Positions 41,413-47,410 of a stretch of DNA of 47,410 nucleotides are shown here, piece by piece. The number at the start of each line of letters is the position of its first letter. Within the stretch, counting starts at the first letter, position 1. Under the pieces are notes generated by a model. It was not told the origin of the DNA and searched no databases. It worked only from the letters and a program-made list of their open reading frames with translations. Source of the stretch: an uncultured Oscillospiraceae bacterium. Its GTDB lineage: Bacteria > Bacillota > Clostridia > Oscillospirales > Oscillospiraceae. Made by a program: the position numbers and the translations under genes. Location: positions 1 to 47,410 of the forward strand of contig CAJFNY010000038.1 of assembly GCA_904395865.1 (NCBI GenBank), in the 5' to 3' direction.

Positions 41413-42777
41413 TCAGCTGTTTTCCCGGATGTGGCTGCTGAGCCAGTGCCCCCGGAAATAGTAGAGGATGAACAGCAGCGACGTGACGACCCACGTCATC
41501 GGATAGCTGAAGGCGATGCCCTCGTTGCTGGGGTGCCGGTTGACGAAGAGGAACAGGTAGCCCAGCCGCAGCACGCACGTGCCGAACAGCGTCAGCAGCG
41601 TCGGCTTCAGACTCTCACCGACGCCGCGCATGGCGCCGGAGAAGATTTCCGTGAACAGATAGGAAATGTAGTAGGGAGCGAGCAGCACCATCAGCTGCGC
41701 GCCGATGGTCAGCACCTCCGGGTCGTCGTTGAACAGCGCGATCAGCTGCCTGCGCAGGAGCACCGCCACCGCGCTGAAGGTCAGCGTGATGACCGCGTGC
41801 AGCAGCATGCCCCAGTGGACGGCCTGCTTCACCCGGCCGTACTGCCGGGCCCCGAAGTTCTGGCCCACGAACGTCATTACCGTGATGCCCAGGGCGCTGG
41901 AGATGGGCCAGAAAATGTTGTCGATGCGCCGGTAGGCGGCCCAGGCGGCCACGGAGTCGGTGCCGAGGCGGTTGATGGACGCCTGGATGAACACGTTGGA
42001 GATCGAGTACATGGACGACTGCAGGCCGGCCGGCAGGCCGATGCGCAGCATGTGCTTCAGCTGCACGCGGCTGAAGTTGGCGCGCCTGAGCTCCAGACGG
42101 TAGAGGTCCTTCGTGCGCAGCAGCGACCGCAGCACCAGGGCCGCACAGATCAGCTGGGAGATGCTTGTGGCGATGGCGGCGCCGGCCGTGTCCAGAGGGA
42201 TGACCACCACCAGGAACAGATCCAGAAAGATGTTGACGATGCAGCAGACGATCAGATAGTACAGCGGCCGGCGGGCGTCCCCCACGGCCCGGAGGATGCC
42301 GGAGCCCATGTTGTAGATCATCGAGGGGATCATCCCCAGGAAGTAGTAGCGCATATAGTTCACGGCGTAGTCGAAGATGTCCGCCGGCGTGTCGATGAGC
42401 TCCAAGAGCAGCGGAGAGCCGAACACGCCCAGCACCGTCATCAGCGCGCCGCTGACCACGGCCAGCACCATGGACGTGTAGACCGCCGTGCGCAGGCTGT
42501 CCGCCCGATGGGCGCCGTAGTGCTGCGAGACGACGACCGACGCGCCGGACGCCAGGCCCACAAAGAAGTTGACCAGCAGGTTGATGACCTCGATGTCCGT
42601 CCCGCCCACGGCCGCCAGGGCCTGCTTGCCCACGAAGCGCCCGAGAATGACGGCGTCGATCATGGAGTAAAACTGCTGGAAGATGGTTCCCAGAAAGATG
42701 GGGAAGAAGAAAATCAGCATTTCCTTCCAGACCGTGCCGGTGACGATCCGGTTCTGCCCCGGCTGCGAAATTTCCAT
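41413..42777 (-). CDS. MATE-family efflux transporter
   Basis: 454 aa. ATG at 42777 is chosen because AGGGG lies 9 nt before it, while the ATG at 42786 touches the same site. Two-fold repeated MATE architecture with FFFPIFLGTIFQQFYSMIDAVILGRFVG, VVSQHYGA, GSGILRAVGDARRP and the second-half FVGQNFGARQYGRVK. Substrate unknown. It is not closely similar to the MATE at 13723. An extended -10 promoter (TTGCGT, 17 nt, TATTGT; plus 42832-42860) precedes it. Confidence 0.93.
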   Translation of the reverse strand: MEISQPGQNRIVTGTVWKEMLIFFFPIFLGTIFQQFYSMIDAVILGRFVGKQALAAVGGTDIEVINLLVNFFVGLASGASVVVSQHYGAHRADSLRTAVYTSMVLAVVSGALMTVLGVFGSPLLLELIDTPADIFDYAVNYMRYYFLGMIPSMIYNMGSGILRAVGDARRPLYYLIVCCIVNIFLDLFLVVVIPLDTAGAAIATSISQLICAALVLRSLLRTKDLYRLELRRANFSRVQLKHMLRIGLPAGLQSSMYSISNVFIQASINRLGTDSVAAWAAYRRIDNIFWPISSALGITVMTFVGQNFGARQYGRVKQAVHWGMLLHAVITLTFSAVAVLLRRQLIALFNDDPEVLTIGAQLMVLLAPYYISYLFTEIFSGAMRGVGESLKPTLLTLFGTCVLRLGYLFLFVNRHPSNEGIAFSYPMTWVVTSLLFILYYFRGHWLSSHIRENS

Positions 42778-42831
42778 GCAATGCATCCCCTGTGCGCGGC
42801 CCCGCGGTGCGGGGCGATTTTTGGCATAGAG

Positions 42832-42860
42832 ACAATACCAGATTCAGCAGGAAAACGCAA
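42832..42860 (-). promoter_or_regulatory. Promoter of the second MATE gene
   Basis: Minus strand TTGCGT (plus 42855-42860), 17-nt spacer, TATTGT (plus 42832-42837) with an extended TGG. A short GCCCCGC hairpin (42799-42815) lies in the leader. Confidence 0.6.
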
Positions 42861-42889
42861 CACCTATTTTGAGCTTTTTCGGGGATTTT

Positions 42890-43378
42890 TCACGGTGAAG
42901 CCGTGAAAATCGGCAGCGCCGGCGCAGCCAGGGAGAACACCATCAGGCAGACGCCGTAAATCGCCGCCAGGACGATCAGCAGCCCCAGCCCCGGCTCGGC
43001 CCGGCCGCCGGCGGCAATGGCCCGCGCAGCCCGAAAGCCGGCTGCCAGCACGGCGTAATACAGCCCGATCTCCACCCAGAGGGCGTCGACGCCGAAGCCG
43101 GCATGGAGCAGGTAGTAGACCGCCGTCAGCACCAGCGGCTGCAGCAGCAGCGAAGCCAGGAAGCCGCTCCACGCCCGCAGCCGGTGCCGCTCCTGCCGGG
43201 CCAGGGCCGCGGCAGCGACAAGGAACGGCCAGTACAGCAGCTTCAGATGCTCCCAGACGCTCTCGCTGACCGGGGCAAACAGGGCCACCAGCGGGATGGG
43301 CAGCAGCGGATAGAGAAAGTGCAGCCCCGTGCCGGCGGCGGCAGCCAGGGCGAAGGCGGCGGCGTACCGTGATCTCAT
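42890..43378 (-). CDS. Small membrane protein, DUF6512-like
   Basis: 162 aa, ATG at 43378, directly adjoining the T-run of a terminator. The only ribosome site available is GGAGGGGGG in the terminator's 3' arm, 7 nt upstream. Four to five hydrophobic helices are present. The conserved-looking PVSESVWEHLKLLYWPFL near residues 36-53 recalls DUF6512 membrane proteins; I hold that name loosely. Function unknown. Its expression seems to depend on readthrough from the NAGPA-SLH gene or on a promoter I cannot see. Confidence 0.75.
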   Translation of the reverse strand: MRSRYAAAFALAAAAGTGLHFLYPLLPIPLVALFAPVSESVWEHLKLLYWPFLVAAAALARQERHRLRAWSGFLASLLLQPLVLTAVYYLLHAGFGVDALWVEIGLYYAVLAAGFRAARAIAAGGRAEPGLGLLIVLAAIYGVCLMVFSLAAPALPIFTASP

Positions 43379-43416
43379 AAAAAATCCCCCCTCCCCAAAA
43401 TCTATGGGGAGGGGGG
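43379..43416 (-). terminator. Terminator of the NAGPA-SLH gene
   Basis: 11-bp perfect stem CCCCCCTCCCC/GGGGAGGGGGG (plus arms 43386-43396 and 43406-43416) with a 9-nt loop. On the minus strand it is followed by ATTTTTT, after which the next gene's ATG begins at once. Confidence 0.88.
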
Positions 43417-43436
43417 CCGTCGTATGTCTGGCGGGA

Positions 43437-45137
43437 TCAGTTGGGGGTCACGGCGTTGTACGTGTTGAGCATGGTGATGAAGGCCTGCTCACGGGTGTAG
43501 GTGCCCTTGGGATCGAAGCGGCCCTCGCCCTTGCCGTTCATAATGCCGCAGGAGGTGACGAAGTCCACAGACTCCCGGGCGTAGCTGCTGATGGTGCCGG
43601 CATCGTTGAAGGTCATGCTCTCACCGCGGCTGACGGTGCCCAGCAGGTTGGCGGTGCGCTGGAGCATGGCTGCCGCCTGCTCGCGGGTGATGGAGGCGGT
43701 GGGGCGGAAGGTGCCGTCCTCGTAGCCGGTGACGATGCCCAGGGAAGCGGCCAGGCGGACGCTGTACTTGGAGCAGTCGCTGAAGTTGTAGGCATCAAAG
43801 GCGCTGCCCACGATGCCCAGCTCACCGCGGAGTGCGTCGGCCGTCTTGCCGGTGCGGGCCGGGATCAGCTGGATGATCAGGTCGCAGAACTCCTCGCGGG
43901 TGATGGGGTTGCGGTAGTTGTAGAGCAGCCAGTCGGGGATCAGGCCCAGGCTCTGCGCCTGCTGAATGTCGGCCTCCGCCCAGCTGGAGGGCTTGTTGGG
44001 GTTGTTGTCGATGACCGGGATGTCGGGGTTGACCGGCTTCGTCTCGTTGGGGTTCTGCGGGACGATCACCAGCACCGAGGCCAGCTCGCGGCCGGCCGGC
44101 GTGAGCATGCCGCTGTTGCCGGTGTAGAGCATGCTGGAGGCGCCGCCGTCCAGGCTGACGGCATTGACGGCGCCCAGAGAGATCAGGTCGTTGGCGATGC
44201 CGGGGAAGGTGCCGCTGGCGGTGCCCAGCAGCAGACGCCCGTCGGACATGACCGCGGCGAAGGAGCGCAGGGACGAGCCGCTGTTGGACTGCTTCGGATC
44301 GTCGTCAAATTCGGCGTTGTAAGAGGTGTTGGCCGTGACGTTGGCGCCGTTCTGCACCAGCATCCGGCCGCCGGAGACGAGGGTCTTGACGTTGTTCCAG
44401 TCGGCCTGGTCGGCGGTGCGGGTGGGTACGTAGTTGTAGGCGAACTGGACCGTGTCGCCCACGGCAGGCAGAATGTCCCACGTCTGCGCGTTGGCCACGG
44501 CGCCGGAGTTGTAGATCAGGATCTTGCAGCCGGCGGGCACCGTGTACGTGCCGGCGCCGTTGGCGGCAATGACCTTGTCGTTCTGGATGGTGAACACCTG
44601 GGAGCCGGCGGCGGTGGTGAAGGGCAGGGTCAGGTCGTCGGTCATGACCGTCACCGAGGAGGCGTCGCTGTTGTAGAGCTTGTTGACGCCGTAGATGCCC
44701 ACGTTGGCCTTGCCGGAGACGACGGCCGTCACCTGGACGTTGACCCGGTCGATGAGGACCTTGCCGTCGTACGTGAAGGCGATGGCGTTGTTCATGCCGC
44801 CGGCGTTGATGACCTCGCCGTTCTTCGTGATGGCGCCGTAGATGATGGGGCAGTTGTCCGGGAAGGACGTGCCGGCGCCGGAGTAGTACGAGTTGAAGAA
44901 GCCGCCGTTGATGGCCGCGATGCTGCCCGTGACCATGGAGCTGGCCGGACTGTCGGACACGACGCCGGCGCTGCCCAGCACCACGTCGCCGGTACGACCG
45001 GCCATGTCTACGTACACCAGCTGACCGCCGCTGCCTACGCCTGTGGCGGTGGTGACGCCGCTGTCAGCTGCCAGCGCCATGGGCGCCATGGAAAAGAGCA
45101 TTGCCAGGATCAGGAAACAAATGCCGATGCGTTTCAT
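43437..45137 (-). CDS. Secreted phosphodiester glycosidase (NAGPA) protein with SLH anchor
   Basis: 566 aa, ATG at 45137 after AAAGAGGGATTTT; the longer frame enters the promoter. Signal peptide about 1-23 (ending MALA). The NAGPA-type domain (about 60-370) includes SIAAINGGFFN, GSSLRSFAAVMSDGRLLLGTA and VNAVSLDGGASSMLY, the conserved cores of phosphodiester glycosidases that cleave sugar phosphodiesters. After an Asn/Pro linker come S-layer homology repeats (about 400-566) with TREEFCDLI, GYEDGTFRPTASITREQAAAML and GEGRFDPKGTYTREQAFITML. SLH repeats bind pyruvylated secondary wall polymer, anchoring the enzyme at the surface. Confidence 0.92.
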   Translation of the reverse strand: MKRIGICFLILAMLFSMAPMALAADSGVTTATGVGSGGQLVYVDMAGRTGDVVLGSAGVVSDSPASSMVTGSIAAINGGFFNSYYSGAGTSFPDNCPIIYGAITKNGEVINAGGMNNAIAFTYDGKVLIDRVNVQVTAVVSGKANVGIYGVNKLYNSDASSVTVMTDDLTLPFTTAAGSQVFTIQNDKVIAANGAGTYTVPAGCKILIYNSGAVANAQTWDILPAVGDTVQFAYNYVPTRTADQADWNNVKTLVSGGRMLVQNGANVTANTSYNAEFDDDPKQSNSGSSLRSFAAVMSDGRLLLGTASGTFPGIANDLISLGAVNAVSLDGGASSMLYTGNSGMLTPAGRELASVLVIVPQNPNETKPVNPDIPVIDNNPNKPSSWAEADIQQAQSLGLIPDWLLYNYRNPITREEFCDLIIQLIPARTGKTADALRGELGIVGSAFDAYNFSDCSKYSVRLAASLGIVTGYEDGTFRPTASITREQAAAMLQRTANLLGTVSRGESMTFNDAGTISSYARESVDFVTSCGIMNGKGEGRFDPKGTYTREQAFITMLNTYNAVTPN

Positions 45138-45171
45138 AAAATCCCTCTTTTTTCTGAAATTTTGCAGAGAA

Positions 45172-45200
45172 ATTATACCACAGACGCAGAAAAAGTGCAA
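45172..45200 (-). promoter_or_regulatory. Promoter of the NAGPA-SLH gene
   Basis: Minus strand TTGCAC (plus 45195-45200), spacer 17 nt, TATAAT (plus 45172-45177) with an extended TGG. Confidence 0.85.
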
Positions 45201-45237
45201 GACGGTTTCTGACGGGTTTCGTCGGTTTGAACAAATT

Positions 45238-45355
45238 CCATTTTGACCGTATATAAATGAATATAGAGAGCTTTTTGCGAATAAATATTCGGATATCCCG
45301 CGGGAAATGAATAATATTTTGAAGTCCTAAAAAATATTTAGCATATTTTCGGAGG
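45238..45355. other. AT-rich intergenic island
   Basis: About 115 bp of clearly AT-rich DNA, with runs such as GTATATAAATGAATATAG, the inverted repeat CGAATA-AA-TATTCG at 45278-45291, and CCTAAAAAATATTTAG, in a strongly GC-rich window. No gene is supported. It lies between the divergent NAGPA-SLH and carA promoters and could hold regulator sites or UP elements. Confidence 0.6.
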
Positions 45356-45414
45356 ATGTTCAAGGTACACAATGCAAAATGCCAAAAGTGTGGCGGATTT
45401 ATGCCGTTCGTCTA

Positions 45415-45443
45415 TTGCACCCCGCCGGAAAACGTGATATCCT
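45415..45443 (+). promoter_or_regulatory. Promoter of carAB
   Basis: TTGCAC at 45415-45420, 17-nt spacer, TATCCT at 45438-45443. Transcription from here gives a leader of about 120 nt before carA. Confidence 0.6.
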
Positions 45444-45499
45444 TAGTAAAAACCACGAAGCCCGCCGGGCGTACCAGGCGGGTCGGCAGATGTTGGGAT

Positions 45500-45533
45500 G
45501 GCTTGCGGGTACGCGCCTGCAAGCCGTTTTTTT
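45500..45533 (+). terminator. Intrinsic terminator in the carA leader (likely attenuator)
   Basis: GGCTTGC (45500-45506) pairs with GCAAGCC (45519-45525), extended by inner G-C/G-T pairs, then seven T's (45527-45533). An earlier hairpin CCCGCC/GGCGGG (45461-45482) could be a competing or binding structure. Position 35 nt before carA implies transcription attenuation of pyrimidine/arginine genes. Confidence 0.8.
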
Positions 45534-45567
45534 GCGGCCGCAGGCCGGCATGGGAAAGGAAGGCAGC

Positions 45568-46665
45568 ATGGCGAAGGGATTCAACCGGAAAATCGTTCTG
45601 GAGGACGGCAGCGAATACTACGGCTACGGCTTCGGCGGCGGCGTGCCCCGGGTGTGCGAGCTGGTGTTCAACACCTCCATGGTGGGGTACCAGGAGATCG
45701 TCTCCGACCCCTCGTACACCGATCAGATCGTCGTGATGACGTATCCGCTCATCGGCAACTACGGCACGGCCGACGACGACTTTGAGACGAAGATCCCCAC
45801 CATCGGCGGACTGGTGGTGCGGGAGTACAACGACAACCCCTCCAACTTCCGCTACACCAAGACGCTCTCGGAGATCCTGGAGGAGAACCACATCCCGGGG
45901 CTGGCCGGCGTGGACACCCGGAAGCTGACCCGCTCCATCCGGGATCACGGCAGCCGCAAGGTGCTCATCTGCGACGCATTCCTGCCCCTGGGCGAGGCGC
46001 TGGACCTTCTGGAGCGGACGGAGCTCCGGCGGGACCAGGTGCAGCGCGTCAGCTGCCGGAAGCGCTGGTACGCCCGGACCTCCAACCACCGCTTCGACGT
46101 GGTGGCCGTGGACTGCGGCATCAAGCTGAACATCATCCGCTCCCTGAACCGCCGCGGCTGCAATGTGACCGTCGTGCCGTACGACACGCCGGCGGAGGTC
46201 ATCGAGGGCATGAAGCCCGACGGCATCTTCCTCTCCAACGGCCCCGGCGACCCGGAGGACGTGGCGCCGGTCATCTCCCTGGTGCGGCAGCTGCGGGGCC
46301 GGTACCCCATCTGCGGCATCTGCCTGGGGCATCAGATGATCGCCCTGGCGTACGGCGCCCGGACGTACAAGCTGAAGTTCGGCCACCGCGGCGGCAACCA
46401 CCCGGTCAAGAACCTGCGCACCGGGAAGCTGGAGATCACCAGCCAGAACCACTCCTTCGCCGTGGACGCCGGCTCCGTGGCCGGCACCGGGCTGGAAGTC
46501 ACCCACGTAAACCTGCTGGACGACACCGTCGAGGGTCTGGCCTGTCCGCGGGACCACGTCTTTTCCGTCCAGTACCACCCGGAGAGCGCTCCGGGGCCCC
46601 AGGACAGCGGCTACCTGTTCGACGAATTTCTCAAGATGATGGAGGAGGTGCGCGGCCATGCCTAA
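45568..46665 (+). CDS. carA: Carbamoyl-phosphate synthase small subunit
   Basis: 365 aa, ATG after GGAAAGGAAGGCAGC. It hydrolyses glutamine and feeds ammonia to CarB for carbamoyl phosphate, used in pyrimidine and arginine synthesis. N-terminal CPSase small-chain domain ([22 protein letters not shown]) and class I glutamine amidotransferase domain with nucleophile C252 in GICLGHQ and the H337/E339 pair in YHPES. It overlaps carB by 8 nt. Control is probably through the leader terminator. Confidence 0.97.
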   Translation: MAKGFNRKIVLEDGSEYYGYGFGGGVPRVCELVFNTSMVGYQEIVSDPSYTDQIVVMTYPLIGNYGTADDDFETKIPTIGGLVVREYNDNPSNFRYTKTLSEILEENHIPGLAGVDTRKLTRSIRDHGSRKVLICDAFLPLGEALDLLERTELRRDQVQRVSCRKRWYARTSNHRFDVVAVDCGIKLNIIRSLNRRGCNVTVVPYDTPAEVIEGMKPDGIFLSNGPGDPEDVAPVISLVRQLRGRYPICGICLGHQMIALAYGARTYKLKFGHRGGNHPVKNLRTGKLEITSQNHSFAVDAGSVAGTGLEVTHVNLLDDTVEGLACPRDHVFSVQYHPESAPGPQDSGYLFDEFLKMMEEVRGHA

Positions 46666-47410
46666 GAGACTCGACATCCACAAGGTGATGGTGATCGGCT
46701 CCGGCCCCATCGTCATCGGCCAGGCGGCCGAGTTCGACTACGCCGGCACCCAGGCGTGCCTGGCGCTGAAGGAGGAGGGGTACGAGGTCCTGCTGGCCAA
46801 CTCCAACCCGGCCACCATCATGACCGACACCTCCATCGCAGACAAGGTGTATATGGAGCCGCTGACGGCCGAGTACGCCGCCCGGATCATCCGGGTGGAG
46901 CGGCCCGACGCGCTGATCCCCGGCATCGGCGGCCAGACGGGCCTGAACCTGGCCATGGAGCTGGAGCGCATGGGCGTGCTGCGGGAGTGCGGCGTGGAGA
47001 TGCTGGGCACCTCCAGCGCCTCCATCGAGCAGGCTGAGGACCGGGAGCTGTTCAAGGAGCTGTGCCAGCAGCTGGGCGAGCCGGTACTGCCGTCGCAGAT
47101 CGCCAACTCCATGGAGGAGGGGCTGGCGGCCGCGGCGGAGATCGGCTATCCGGTGGTGCTGCGGCCGGCCTTCACCCTGGGCGGCACCGGCGGCGGCTTT
47201 GCCGACGACGAGGCGGCCTGCCGCGCCCTGCTGAAGAACGCCCTGTCCCTCTCCCCGGTGCACCAGGTGCTGGTGGAGAAGAGCATCAAGGGCTACAAGG
47301 AGATCGAGTACGAGGTCATCCGCGACGCCAACGACACGGCCATCACCATCTGCAACATGGAGAACATCGACCCGGTGGGCATCCACACCGGCGACTCCAT
47401 CGTCGTGGCC
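46658..47410 (+). CDS. carB: Carbamoyl-phosphate synthase large subunit (5' part, cut by the window end)
   Basis: The first 251 codons are present; the full family protein is about 1060-1070 aa, so the gene runs off the window. ATG at 46658 overlaps the carA stop, after GGAGGAGGTGCGCGGCC. N-terminal signatures: [48 protein letters not shown] and the first ATP-grasp segment [13 protein letters not shown]. It makes carbamoyl phosphate from bicarbonate, ammonia and two ATP. Confidence 0.97.
   Translation, partial: MPKRLDIHKVMVIGSGPIVIGQAAEFDYAGTQACLALKEEGYEVLLANSNPATIMTDTSIADKVYMEPLTAEYAARIIRVERPDALIPGIGGQTGLNLAMELERMGVLRECGVEMLGTSSASIEQAEDRELFKELCQQLGEPVLPSQIANSMEEGLAAAAEIGYPVVLRPAFTLGGTGGGFADDEAACRALLKNALSLSPVHQVLVEKSIKGYKEIEYEVIRDANDTAITICNMENIDPVGIHTGDSIVVA

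Noticed and set aside
45356..45520. Small open frame starting MFKVHNAKCQKCGG before carA
   Set aside because: The ribosome site abuts the ATG, and the frame runs through the carA promoter, leader hairpins and into carA out of frame. Not supported as a gene or leader peptide.

Overview
The window is GC-rich, densely packed chromosomal DNA. It reads as a gut-type anaerobic Firmicute of the Oscillospirales/Oscillospiraceae kind. This is inferred from gene content and not from a marker phylogeny. The supporting features are strong AGGAGG ribosome sites, TTG and GTG starts, rubrerythrin, a Noc/ParB-like protein, ECF-type vitamin transport, three Firmicutes-style riboswitches (TPP, ZTP, yybP-ykoY), a SpoIID-like peptidoglycan protein, and a PurO-type IMP cyclohydrolase paired with a stand-alone AICAR transformylase. 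There is no CRISPR array, no rRNA and no intact mobile element. One degenerate transposase and two gene remnants are present.

Layout. 1-4.8 kb: tRNA-Leu(UAA) on the minus strand, then a plus-strand operon of three membrane proteins (two with zinc ribbons, one TcaA/YvbJ-like) behind a consensus promoter. 4.8-8.2 kb: an aconitase-family hydratase diverging from rubrerythrin, then a gene-free stretch full of hairpins with a repeated element. 8.2-10.9 kb: Noc/ParB-like protein, a possible small RNA, then lspA-rluD. 10.9-13.7 kb: an N-terminally truncated DUF1835/DUF3658-like remnant in frame behind an HTH-membrane regulator, then an ECF sigma factor with a putative membrane anti-sigma. 13.7-16.8 kb: MATE exporter, deoD, and a lipoprotein behind a promoter-hairpin cassette. 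16.8-20.9 kb: SpoIID/peptidoglycan-binding protein with a small partner, a second sigma/anti-sigma pair (zf-HC2), a second lipoprotein behind a second copy of the same cassette, and a TM2-domain remnant. 20.9-25.3 kb: HD protein and a TPP-riboswitch-controlled YkoE / THI5-like / YkoD / YkoC operon for thiamine or its pyrimidine precursor. 25.3-27.2 kb: transposase remnant, zinc-ribbon coiled-coil protein, and a Thr/Asp-repeat lipoprotein. 27.2-31.0 kb: AICAR transformylase and PurO under a ZTP riboswitch, then thpR, YjbR and GyrI-like genes. 31.0-37.9 kb: a dlt-like operon. 37.9-40.9 kb: P-type ATPase under a Mn2+-type (yybP-ykoY) riboswitch. 40.9-45.2 kb: DUF3783, a second MATE, a DUF6512-like protein and a secreted NAGPA-SLH protein. 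45.2 kb to the end: carA and the start of carB behind a leader with an intrinsic terminator.

The most unusual system is the operon at 31093-37947. It keeps the logic of teichoic-acid D-alanylation: an adenylating ligase, a carrier protein, an MBOAT channel acyltransferase and a DltD/SGNH-like membrane protein. Two things differ. A GNAT acyltransferase is embedded between ligase and carrier by overlapping reading frames, and the DltD-like protein is fused to a NodB polysaccharide deacetylase. A patatin-like lipase follows. This suggests a surface-modification machine that removes N-acetyl groups and installs an activated amino-acyl or N-acylated amino-acyl group. The sequence does not reveal the real substrate.

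Second in interest is a duplicated cassette (TTGACA box, AT-dinucleotide tract, palindromic hairpin and T-run) placed before two paralogous-looking lipoprotein genes. The two copies differ by 4 bp in the AT tract.
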